Assembly: GCA_025450375.1 (NCBI GenBank)
Contig: JANWHO010000224.1
Span: 1-5,300, forward strand
Direction: 5' to 3'
From: Chloroflexota bacterium
GTDB lineage: Bacteria > Chloroflexota > UBA5177 > JANWHV01
Length of the DNA: 5,300 bases
Shown here: piece by piece, positions 1-5,272 of the stretch
Numbering within the stretch: the first letter of the stretch is position 1
Layout of the letters: every line of letters begins with the position of its first letter
Notes under the pieces: generated by a model
Seen by the model: the letters and a program-made list of their open reading frames with translations, nothing else
Databases searched by the model: none
What the model was told of the DNA's origin: nothing
Translations under genes and position numbers: made by a program

Positions 1-814
1 CGAGATTCCCATGCACAAGGCTGTATGGCGTCACTCGCCGCAGCATCTCCAGCAGCGGGCCGAGGGTGGTGGGCAGCGACTCCCTCGGGTTGGAGCAGGT
101 TTCGAGCAGACGTTCCAGGGCATTGGATCGAGAGATGGGCGCCAACTCGAGAGCCGCTCCCGCCGAGTAGCGGGGAAAGACCAGGAAGCGCACCGGTAGA
201 GAAGATTCAGGCAGTTGGTCGGCGGGCGGCAGCGCGTAGCGCACCTCCGGCGTACCGAAGCGCCGGTAGGGCCGGGCGGCGCGCAAGGCGGGAAGGCGGT
301 CCTCGAGCAACGGCAGTGCCGCGCCTTTGATGCAGAGTGTCTTCTGGATTGGGAGCAAAGCGAGAGTGGCGGGATCCACCGCGGCGAGATCGTCGCTGAA
401 GTACATCCAGCCGGCCGCGAGCAGCCCGGCTATGAGTGTACTCTTACCGCTCCCGGAGGCTCCCGGAAGGATCACTCCCTGGCCACGCATTCCCACGGCC
501 CCGGCATGGAACATGAGATACTGTGCCGCCATGCGCTCGGCAACCGTGCGGGCGATGGCCCACTCCAGTACGGGCGCGGCAGGGTAGTCCAGCCCACCGC
601 TCCAGAAGAGGATGCCATCGGACAGCACCTGCTGCCGCGTTCCGTCCACGACAAGACGGACGATGCTCGATGCATGGATCTTCATGGCGCCAACCCAGGC
701 AAGTGACTCGGGAAGGAGGCCGCGCAGTTCATCCAGTATTTCGGGCGTCCCCTCCACGCCTATCTCCAGGCCGGGAAAGCGGCGGAGGAGCGTACGCGAT
801 GAGACGGATGGCAT
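1..814 (-). CDS. HPr kinase-like P-loop protein (C-terminus outside window)
   Basis: Reading leftward from ATG 814-812, 271 codons stay open to the window edge, so the C-terminus is missing. A GGGGAG ribosome-binding site lies 8 nt before the ATG, and an in-frame TGA at 835-833 limits the start to this ATG or GTG 817. Residues 102-127 carry the HPr kinase/phosphorylase-type core: a conserved His (H103), a Gly/Val-rich strand, then the P-loop GASGSGKST (118-126). This is followed by the SDD pair (D141, D142) that matches the ADD region of HprK. The family phosphorylates Ser in proteins. Relatives found beside peptide-modification genes are often called HprK-related kinases, and some modify lasso peptides. 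The HPr-specific C-terminal signature is not visible, and no PTS gene is present. I infer a protein or peptide kinase of this superfamily rather than true HprK. The start overlaps a minus-strand TGA (TGATG at 816-812), which could allow translational coupling. Confidence 0.85.
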   Translation of the reverse strand, partial: MPSVSSRTLLRRFPGLEIGVEGTPEILDELRGLLPESLAWVGAMKIHASSIVRLVVDGTRQQVLSDGILFWSGGLDYPAAPVLEWAIARTVAERMAAQYLMFHAGAVGMRGQGVILPGASGSGKSTLIAGLLAAGWMYFSDDLAAVDPATLALLPIQKTLCIKGAALPLLEDRLPALRAARPYRRFGTPEVRYALPPADQLPESSLPVRFLVFPRYSAGAALELAPISRSNALERLLETCSNPRESLPTTLGPLLEMLRRVTPYSLVHGNL

Positions 815-872
815 CACCGTGTCTCCCCAGCGTCATTTACCGGCGGGATACTGGACACCGGCCACTGAAGCA

Positions 873-887
873 CCCCAGTCACTGGGG
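873..887. repeat. 15-bp dyad upstream of kinase-like gene
   Basis: CCCCAGTCACTGGGG has perfect 7-bp arms around one central base, about 60 bases before the kinase start. In minus-strand RNA it gives a 6-bp GC-rich stem with a UGA loop. No U-tract follows, so an operator or mRNA hairpin is likelier than a terminator. Its function is unknown. Confidence 0.45.
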
Positions 888-1373
888 CTGGCCCGAGCCA
901 TAGCGTGAGGGTAATGAGACATGCCAATCACGCGAGGCGGATACGGAGAGGCGGACGCCGCGCCACCTATCCACGGCGGTACAGGCCACACCGCGGGCAG
1001 CCGCACGTACCGCGAAGCGACCAGGCACGGGGTCGGCGCTGCTACGGCCAATGATCAGTAGGGACGCCAATCGTGATATTGTTCCCTTCGGAACCAGATA
1101 GGCCAGACGCCGACACGGGGCGGTCAGGCCATCCAGTAGAACGATTCCCAGGCATGACACGCAATGCGTTCAGTCATGTCCAGACGAGCCGTCGGCAGGA
1201 TGCACGGCTCCACGCCCGAGCGATTACCAAGAAGCAGGATCAACTGCCTTGCCGCGAAGGCTAGAACAGGGTTTGCCCTGACGAGGGCGAGCGAAATATC
1301 ATCACCGGCCCAGCGTACAAGAGCCTGGCTCGCCGTGCGTGCACGTCAGCATCATAAGGATCCCTGCGATGCT

Positions 1374-1391
1374 CTTCCGTTATGCCGGAAG
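1374..1391 (-). terminator. Weak hairpin after the Asn-rich protein gene
   Basis: CTTCCG and CGGAAG form a perfect 6-bp stem with a 6-nt loop, 24 bases beyond the stop codon of the minus-strand small gene. No run of U follows in the minus-strand transcript. It could be an mRNA-end hairpin, but an intrinsic terminator is not well supported. Confidence 0.2.
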
Positions 1392-1415
1392 TGCCGACAT
1401 GTTCGTAGCTTTAAC

Positions 1416-1712
1416 CTAATGCTGACCCTGCTGGTTATTATTGTTCCCGTTCTGGTTGTTATTGTTCCCGTTCTGGTTGTTATCCCCATTACCATTTTGG
1501 TGGGACGACGCGGCGGCTGCGCGGCTGGCATGCAGATCCAACGCGGTGATCCGCGGCGGGACGAACGTCCCCGCGACGAGTCCGGCGCTCGCCAGCGCGC
1601 CCTTGATGAGCACGCCGCGGCGGCCGATCTCACCAGGCGCCCCGGTCACTTCCTGCTGCCCTTGCTTCACGCTAGCGTCCTCGAATTGATCAGGTGTCGG
1701 CCCGGTAGCCAT
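1416..1712 (-). CDS. Small exported Asn/Gln/Gly-rich repeat protein
   Basis: This 98-residue protein starts at ATG 1712-1710, with GGAGG 5 nt upstream, and ends at TAG 1418-1416. Residues 1-28 are polar. G30-R31-R32-G33-V34-L35-I36-K37 resembles a twin-arginine motif, followed by a hydrophobic stretch (about 38-51). The stretch ends in VPP at 51-53 and an Ala-rich ASRAAAAS (62-69) that could hold a cleavage site. The tail (71-98) is almost entirely Asn, Gln and Gly (14 N, 6 Q, 5 G of 28), with a seven-residue period NNQNGNN (78-91). It contains no Cys and no catalytic motif. I do not recognise a family. It may be a secreted or surface low-complexity peptide, possibly a substrate of the kinase-like protein further along the strand (Ser69, Ser70 lie at the edge of the tail), but that link is inference. 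A longer in-frame extension up to 2027 exists but lacks a comparable ribosome-binding site, contains the promoter and crosses the divergent leader, so I reject it. Confidence 0.75.
   Translation of the reverse strand: MATGPTPDQFEDASVKQGQQEVTGAPGEIGRRGVLIKGALASAGLVAGTFVPPRITALDLHASRAAAASSHQNGNGDNNQNGNNNNQNGNNNNQQGQH
1440..1481. repeat. Two exact tandem copies of a 21-bp unit
   Basis: Bases 1440-1460 and 1461-1481 are identical. Read on the minus strand, each encodes NNQNGNN in the tail of the small protein. Because the unit is a multiple of three, copy-number change would lengthen or shorten the tail without a frameshift. Degenerate flanking codons (1428-1439, 1482 onward) suggest older copies. 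Confidence 0.95.
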
Positions 1713-1793
1713 GATGTCCTCCACTATGCGCGCTCGGCAGGCTGGGAAAGAGAGGCGTCCCTCCAACGAGGAATAGGGATAAACCTTGCGGCT

Positions 1794-1822
1794 AGTATAG
1801 TAGTTGAGAGCCCGTATCGCAA
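1794..1822 (-). promoter_or_regulatory. Sigma70-type promoter of the Asn-rich protein gene
   Basis: On the minus strand, TTGCGA (1822-1817) and TATACT (1799-1794) are spaced by exactly 17 nt. They match 4/6 and 5/6 of the consensus hexamers. The predicted start near 1787 gives a leader of about 75 nt ending in the GGAGG site before ATG 1712. Confidence 0.65.
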
Positions 1823-1952
1823 TAGGGGCAAGCCACCGATCCACTAAGCTATCAGGCGAGCGGGTGCATCTGGACCTAACGGGATGGTGGTTTTCGGCCC
1901 ATCGCGAGCCGGGGACGGCTCTGCTACGTTGGTGGCTGGGTTCCGAGGACAG

Positions 1953-2002
1953 GCGAGCCGGGTACCCGCTCGGGGTACCCACCGCGGTGGGTCGCGGCTC
2001 GC
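1953..2002 (+). promoter_or_regulatory. Nested dyads just before permease ribosome-binding site
   Basis: Outer arms GCGAGCCG (1953-1960) and CGGCTCGC (1995-2002) are perfect inverted repeats. Between them, two copies of the self-complementary GGGTACCC (1960-1967, 1973-1980) can form an 8-bp hairpin with a 5-nt loop. ACCCACCGCGGTGGGT (1977-1992) is a perfect 16-bp palindrome. The hairpin and the palindrome share bases, so they exclude each other. The GGGAGG ribosome-binding site follows at 2007-2012. Operator sites or a translational switch are both possible. Confidence 0.5.
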
Positions 2003-2019
2003 GCACGGGAGGCCGCCGG

Positions 2020-3699
2020 ATGCGCATGTTGCTGCTGATTTACGCCATGCGCCTCCGCGCCACCCGAAACGCCCTTTTTCGGAGGGGTTGGCGGCACGGG
2101 CTGGGCTGGCTGGTCGTGCTGCTCGCGGTGGCGATGGTGGATGCGACCGTGTTCCAACTGGCGCCCCGCACCCTGGATCTGGTCGGGCCGGCACTACCCG
2201 GCGTCCAGGGAGTGGATACGCCGCGACTGTTCAGCACCCTGATTTCCTTCTTCAATCTTAGCTTTGCCATGTTGTTCCTCGCCTCGTTCCCGCTCACCAT
2301 CGGCACCTACACCTATAAGTCCGATCTCTCAATTCTGTTGCCCACGCCGGTCCGGGCGCGAGTCGTCTTCACGGAGAAGTTGCTGACGGGGATGTTGCGC
2401 CAATACATCCTGGTTGTTCCCTTAATGGGCCCTTTCCTGATCGGCTTGGGGGTGGGACTGCATCTACCGGCGGGGTTTTTTGTGTTTAGCGTCCTCATGC
2501 TCATTTTGATGCCCATCATGCCCACCTGTTTGGGGGCCATGCTGACCTTCGTCTTTCTCACCGTGTTCCCGCCCGCCCGCGCCCGAACCTTGGTCACGGT
2601 GGGCGGGGCGATCGTGGGCGCGGCCTTCTATCTGTCGCAGGAGATCATCTGGTCCAGCCGCACGGCGCCGAATCTCAGCCAGGCCACCGGGTTGGTACGG
2701 AACCTGAACCACGCGTGGTTATCACAATTGCCGCCTTCATGGCCGGCGGCCGGGTTGACCCTGGCCGCGCACCAGCAGTTCGCGGTCTCCCTGGGCTACG
2801 GTCTGTGTTTCGCCGTGATCGGCGGCGCCAGCTTCGCGGTGGCGATCGCGACGGCGTTGCGGACCTTTAGCGGCGGGTGGGCTAACTTCCAGGAGGCGAG
2901 CCGGCTGAAGGAGCCACCGCGCCTGGGTGACGCCACGCCGGGAATACATCTGCTGCGCCGGCCGCTCTTTGGCCTCTCGCCACTGTTACCCAAGGAGTGG
3001 CTGGTGTTCGCGCGAGATCCCCAACAGTGGGCGGCCCTGATCATGCCGCTCGGGGTCTCGGTCTATTTCTCCTATACGCTCATCTTCCGCCTCGGATCGG
3101 CCCATCTGGCGCCAGGGCTGCGCTTCCTCTTGGCGGTGGCAGGGATGAACTTTCTCACCTCGTCCCTGGTAGCCCCTTTGAGTCTGACCATTATCAACCG
3201 TGAGTCACGCACCTTCATCCTGCTCCGCACCTGGCCGGTGGCGGCGGCTACCGTGCTGCGCGATAAATTCCTGGCGATCTACATTCCCCTACTGATCGCC
3301 CTTGAGGGACTGGTAGCGGTGATCATCATCGGCGACCGCCTGCCCTGGGACCTGGCGGGGTTGGCGGTGATCGGAGCGGGGCTATTTTCCGGATCGCTGA
3401 TTGGCTGGAGCATGCTCCTCAGCCTCCTCTTTCCCCGGCTGGACTGGACGAACATCACGCAAATGTCTACCTGGCAGGCGTGGCTGCTCTCCTTTGTCGG
3501 CGGCACCGCGCTGGGGATCCTGGAGGCCGGACTCCTGGCCGCCGGGCCGCTTGCCGCCACCGCCTACGCGGGATTATCGGCCCTGGCCCCGATTCTCACC
3601 GCCCTGGGCTTCGGGCTGGTGCTGCTGATCGCGGGAATACTCGGTGGACTACTGTTCATCTGGGGCCCGCGCCGGTTGAGTTCGATTGAGATTCGGTAA
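2020..3699 (+). CDS. ABC-2-type permease-like polytopic membrane protein
   Basis: This is a 559-residue, very hydrophobic protein with about twelve membrane segments. I place them near 28-46, 75-97, 128-148, 151-183 (probably two), 192-206, 256-280, 336-357, 367-390, 419-438, 445-470, 488-510 and 515-548. ATG 2020 is chosen because GGGAGG lies 7 nt upstream; the frame is open further upstream but without such a site. KEWLVFARDPQQW (325-337) resembles the K-E/D-x(n)-RD entry motif of ABC-2 exporter permeases. A similar cytoplasmic motif occurs twice: LLPTPVRARVVFTEK (106-120) and LLRTWPVAAATVLRDK (401-416). This suggests two fused ABC-2 half-permeases. Such proteins normally pair with a separate ATPase, and none is encoded next to this one. 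The substrate is unknown. The first 20 residues are basic and predicted to be cytoplasmic. Confidence 0.8.
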   Translation: MRMLLLIYAMRLRATRNALFRRGWRHGLGWLVVLLAVAMVDATVFQLAPRTLDLVGPALPGVQGVDTPRLFSTLISFFNLSFAMLFLASFPLTIGTYTYKSDLSILLPTPVRARVVFTEKLLTGMLRQYILVVPLMGPFLIGLGVGLHLPAGFFVFSVLMLILMPIMPTCLGAMLTFVFLTVFPPARARTLVTVGGAIVGAAFYLSQEIIWSSRTAPNLSQATGLVRNLNHAWLSQLPPSWPAAGLTLAAHQQFAVSLGYGLCFAVIGGASFAVAIATALRTFSGGWANFQEASRLKEPPRLGDATPGIHLLRRPLFGLSPLLPKEWLVFARDPQQWAALIMPLGVSVYFSYTLIFRLGSAHLAPGLRFLLAVAGMNFLTSSLVAPLSLTIINRESRTFILLRTWPVAAATVLRDKFLAIYIPLLIALEGLVAVIIIGDRLPWDLAGLAVIGAGLFSGSLIGWSMLLSLLFPRLDWTNITQMSTWQAWLLSFVGGTALGILEAGLLAAGPLAATAYAGLSALAPILTALGFGLVLLIAGILGGLLFIWGPRRLSSIEIR

Positions 3700-3720
3700 A
3701 GATTAGTACGCTCATTTTCC

Positions 3721-3749
3721 TTGACAGCGGAAGGAAGAGTGCGTATGCT
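3721..3749 (+). promoter_or_regulatory. Strong sigma70-type promoter of birA leader
   Basis: A perfect TTGACA (3721-3726) and TATGCT (3744-3749, 4/6) are separated by 17 nt. It begins 22 bases after the permease stop codon, so the downstream leader has its own promoter. Predicted transcription start is near 3756. Confidence 0.8.
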
Positions 3750-3789
3750 AGCGATAGAGTTGATTATTACCTGGAAGGAGGTGATGCGA

Positions 3790-3864
3790 ATGGGCAGTCA
3801 TAGTTGCATCGGATCTTCGGTGCTCCCAGTTCGTAGCATTGTGTGTGAGGTGATTACCTCCTGA
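3790..3864 (+). CDS. 24-residue leader peptide upstream of birA
   Basis: ATG 3790 opens a 24-codon frame ending in TGA 3862-3864. AAGGAGGTGAT (3775-3785) is the exact complement of the usual 16S rRNA 3' tail, with 8 nt between GGAGG and the ATG. An in-frame ATG at 3784 lies too close to the site. The product begins MGSHSCIGSS and ends IVCEVITS, with 6 Ser, 2 Cys and no run of one amino acid. It lacks an export signal or known motif. The SD can pair with AUUACCUCC (3853-3861), the last codons of the same ORF. Ribosomes that reach the stop would cover that anti-SD. A regulatory leader peptide is my inference; a chance ORF is less likely given the quality of the site, its spacing and its promoter. 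Confidence 0.6.
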   Translation: MGSHSCIGSSVLPVRSIVCEVITS

Positions 3865-3906
3865 TCAGGCGACCTGCTGGGTTACGGCAGATCCCGAGAG
3901 CAACTG

Positions 3907-3945
3907 GAGAGCGGGAGGCAAATGCCTTCCGCTCTCTTCTTTTTT
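3907..3945 (+). terminator. Rho-independent terminator between leader and birA
   Basis: GAGAGCGGGAGGC (3907-3919) pairs with GCCTTCCGCTCTC (3924-3936). This gives a 13-bp stem with a single G-U pair and an AAAT loop, followed by TTCTTTTTT (3937-3945). It lies 21 bases before the birA start. birA expression from the upstream promoter must therefore read through it, which makes it an attenuator candidate. Confidence 0.92.
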
Positions 3946-3966
3946 GTGAAGGAGCACTGGGTTGCC

Positions 3967-4749
3967 GTGTCCTCTTACTCTCCCCTAGATTGGCGGGAAG
4001 TGGCCTGGCGGCGGCTGGGGGGAATCGGCGACCCGCTTATCTATCGGGCGGAGGTTGATTCGACCAACGCCCTGGCGGCCAGGTTGACTCCGGAGGAAGC
4101 GCCCGTAGGCGCGGCGATCGTGGCGGACCACCAGGCCGCCGGCCGCGGGCGGTTGGGACGGCGCTGGGTGGCCGCCCCACACACCGGATTGGCCTGTACG
4201 GTGGTGCTGGGCCCCATGGACCCCGCATGGTCGGCCCCCATGGCGGTGGGACTGGCCCTGGTGGAAACCCTGGAACGGCACGGACTGCCCGCGAGCCTGA
4301 AATGGCCCAATGACGCGCTGATTGGGGGGCGGAAGTGCGCCGGCATCCTGATCGAGACGCGAAGGGTGGATGGGACGACCTGGCTGCTTGCCGGAATCGG
4401 GATCAACGTCCACGCCTCGGATCCCGCGTTCCCTCAGGCCACCTCCCTTACCGCCCACAGCTGCCAGCCGCTCCGTCGTGAGGATATTCTGGTCGATCTC
4501 CTCGCCGGGCTGGAGCACTGGCGGGCCCGCGCGCGAGCCGACGCGGTCCTGGCGCGCCAGGCATGGGCGGCCCGACTGGAGACCCTGGGCCGGCTGGTGA
4601 CCGTGCAATCGGCCAAGGGGGCGATCCAGGGCCTTGCCGCCGGGGTGGCCGAGGACGGCGGTCTGGTGCTGCGGCTGGTTGATGGAACCACTACCACGGT
4701 GCGGGCGGGCGATGTCACTCTCAGCGCGTCCGGCCCTACCGCGTGGTAA
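3967..4749 (+). CDS. birA: Biotin--[acetyl-CoA-carboxylase] ligase, monofunctional
   Basis: This 260-residue enzyme makes biotinyl-5'-AMP and transfers biotin to a Lys of carboxyl carrier proteins such as AccB, in the cytoplasm. Family motifs are present in order: VDSTN (30-34), AAGRGRLGRRW of the biotin-nucleotide loop (57-67), KWPND (112-116), GRKCAGILIE with the Lys (K123) that corresponds to the key Lys of E. coli BirA, and GIGINVH (143-149). A C-terminal beta domain follows (about 207-255). The start GTG 3967 follows GGAG at 3951-3954 by 12 nt, slightly long. The upstream in-frame ATG 3922 lies inside the terminator hairpin and is rejected. No N-terminal winged helix exists, so this is the class I form that cannot repress transcription. 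Control may instead lie in the leader at 3756-3945. Confidence 0.93.
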   Translation: MSSYSPLDWREVAWRRLGGIGDPLIYRAEVDSTNALAARLTPEEAPVGAAIVADHQAAGRGRLGRRWVAAPHTGLACTVVLGPMDPAWSAPMAVGLALVETLERHGLPASLKWPNDALIGGRKCAGILIETRRVDGTTWLLAGIGINVHASDPAFPQATSLTAHSCQPLRREDILVDLLAGLEHWRARARADAVLARQAWAARLETLGRLVTVQSAKGAIQGLAAGVAEDGGLVLRLVDGTTTTVRAGDVTLSASGPTAW

Positions 4750-4755
4750 AGCAGA

Positions 4756-4786
4756 GCCCGGCGGCCATCCGATGCTCATGCCGGGC
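4756..4786 (+). repeat. Inverted repeat after birA
   Basis: GCCCGGC (4756-4762) and GCCGGGC (4780-4786) are 7-bp arms with a 17-nt loop, starting 7 bases after the birA stop. GATGC/GCATC (4771-4775, 4785-4789) offers an alternative pairing. No U-tract follows. It may be an mRNA-end hairpin, but termination is uncertain. The 8-G run at 4796-4803 lies just beyond. Confidence 0.3.
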
Positions 4787-4865
4787 ATCCCAAATGGGGG
4801 GGGCCATAACGGGGATAGCGCCAAGGAGAAAAAGTGCGCTAGGATGGGGCCGGGGAGGGTCAAGG

Positions 4866-5219
4866 ATGGCTATTCGAATAATCCTCGGCACGGTGGTGGT
4901 CGTGGCCCTGCTGGCCATGACCGGCGTACTCTCGTTCCTTTCGCCCGTTCCCCAAGGGATCTACCTGGCGGCCTATGGAAGGCCCATGCCGCATCGGGAC
5001 GGCAGCGCTATCCAGCAGGTCAATGACTGGCTGTTCTTCTTGCCCAACGATCCCACCACGCGCGGCCTGATTGTGTGCGCCGCGATTCTCGGGTTGTTGG
5101 TCATCTGGTTCTGTGGCGGCCTGATCGCCATGCGGATCATGCGCCTGGGCCGGGCTCGGAAGGCGCGGGCGGACGCGCGGCTGCGCGCGGTCAACGCCTA
5201 CAACATCACCAAACAGTAA
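4866..5219 (+). CDS. Unrecognised small two-helix membrane protein
   Basis: This 117-residue protein starts at ATG 4866, with GGAGG (4854-4858) 7 nt upstream; the frame is open further upstream to 4743 but that extension is not membrane-like and has no site. Residues 3-25 form a first hydrophobic helix. An external or periplasmic loop (about 26-64) contains Pro, Tyr and Trp residues. A second helix follows at about 66-90. A basic tail (RLGRARKARADARLR, 93-107) should be cytoplasmic by the positive-inside rule. I do not recognise a family. The gap of 116 bases after birA and the lack of a clear promoter leave it open whether the two genes share a transcript. Confidence 0.75.
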   Translation: MAIRIILGTVVVVALLAMTGVLSFLSPVPQGIYLAAYGRPMPHRDGSAIQQVNDWLFFLPNDPTTRGLIVCAAILGLLVIWFCGGLIAMRIMRLGRARKARADARLRAVNAYNITKQ

Positions 5220-5260
5220 GGTGCGTGGATAGACCCGGTCTCGAGAACCCTACCTCATGG

Positions 5261-5266
5261 TAAAGT
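5261..5266 (+). promoter_or_regulatory. Possible -10 box of a leaderless gene
   Basis: TAAAGT (4/6 to TATAAT) ends 6 nt before ATG 5273, so the A of the ATG would be the transcription start. No convincing -35 box is present at 16-18 nt. There is no SD before the ATG. Confidence 0.25.
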
Positions 5267-5272
5267 GCCCGT

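Larger units (their letters stand above)
815..1415. other. 600-base gap without a supportable gene
   Basis: Neither strand has an open frame here with a convincing start, ribosome-binding site and protein-like product. On the minus strand, where both flanking genes lie, three stretches succeed one another. The first (1345-1124) has 73 residues with protein-like composition but no good start. The second (open from 1160 to 879) has 93 residues rich in Leu, Arg and Ala. The third (927-814) has 37 residues, is hydrophobic, and ends in a TGA that overlaps the kinase start. They could be fragments of a decayed gene or chance open frames. No promoter for the kinase gene stands out. Confidence 0.5.
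1713..2019. other. Divergent intergenic region with two leaders
   Basis: This stretch separates the minus-strand small gene from the plus-strand permease gene. It holds the minus-strand promoter (1794-1822), a leader of roughly 75 nt for the small gene, and strong dyads before the permease. On the plus strand TATAGT (1796-1801) overlaps the minus-strand -10 box, but no matching -35 sequence lies 17 nt upstream. The plus promoter therefore remains unidentified. Confidence 0.6.
3756..3945 (+). ncRNA. Structured leader RNA ending in terminator (candidate cis-regulator)
   Basis: Transcription from the promoter at 3721-3749 would give about 190 nt ending at the U-tract. AGUUG (3758-3762) can pair with CAACU (3901-3905), closing a domain directly before the terminator stem. 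Inside are local hairpins: 3766-3772 with 3779-3785, 3783-3789 with 3804-3810, 3847-3851 with 3856-3860, and 3874-3878 with 3886-3890. A competing long-range 9-bp helix joins 3777-3785 with 3853-3861. I could not match T-box, SAM, TPP, FMN, c-di-GMP, guanidine, SRP or 6S consensus elements by eye. It may be an attenuator for birA or a free-standing small RNA or peptide mRNA. Pairings were found by hand, not by energy calculation. Confidence 0.55.

Noticed and set aside
934..955. Direct repeat GAGGCGGA (934-941 and 948-955)
   Set aside because: Only 8 bp in GC-rich spacer with no further copies nearby; likely chance.
1416..1712. Lasso peptide precursor
   Set aside because: The tail has no suitable ring-closing Gly-to-Asp/Glu spacing with a defined core, and there is no adjacent lasso synthetase. 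The RR-hydrophobic segment points to export instead.
1164..1847. Long plus-strand open frame opposite the Asn-rich gene
   Set aside because: Its Val/Ile/Leu-rich middle is only the complement of the Asn-repeat codons. The minus-strand gene has the promoter, SD and a sensible product.
1953..2012. T-box riboswitch before the permease
   Set aside because: An ACCGCGG segment recalls the T-box core, but the required UGGNACCGCG bulge sequence is not present and no stem I motifs were recognised.
1804..2019. 72-residue N-terminal extension of the permease
   Set aside because: It lacks a ribosome-binding site, covers the divergent promoter and dyads, and reads as basic low-quality sequence. ATG 2020 has GGGAGG at ideal spacing.
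3756..3945. Known riboswitch or housekeeping RNA (guanidine, TPP, SRP, 6S)
   Set aside because: Only isolated short matches such as CCCGAGAG were found. The full conserved cores are missing by eye; a covariance-model search would settle it.
3922..3966. Upstream ATG as start of the biotin ligase (15 extra residues)
   Set aside because: It lies in the loop and 3' arm of the terminator hairpin, has no SD, and the extra residues (with a Phe run from the U-tract) are absent from the family.
4796..4803. Run of eight G as a phase-variation tract
   Set aside because: It lies in noncoding sequence about 60 bases before the next start codon and away from recognisable promoter elements.
3985..4863. 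292-codon minus-strand open frame opposite birA
   Set aside because: A GC-rich shadow frame, rich in Pro, Gly and Arg, fully overlapping an unambiguous biotin ligase.
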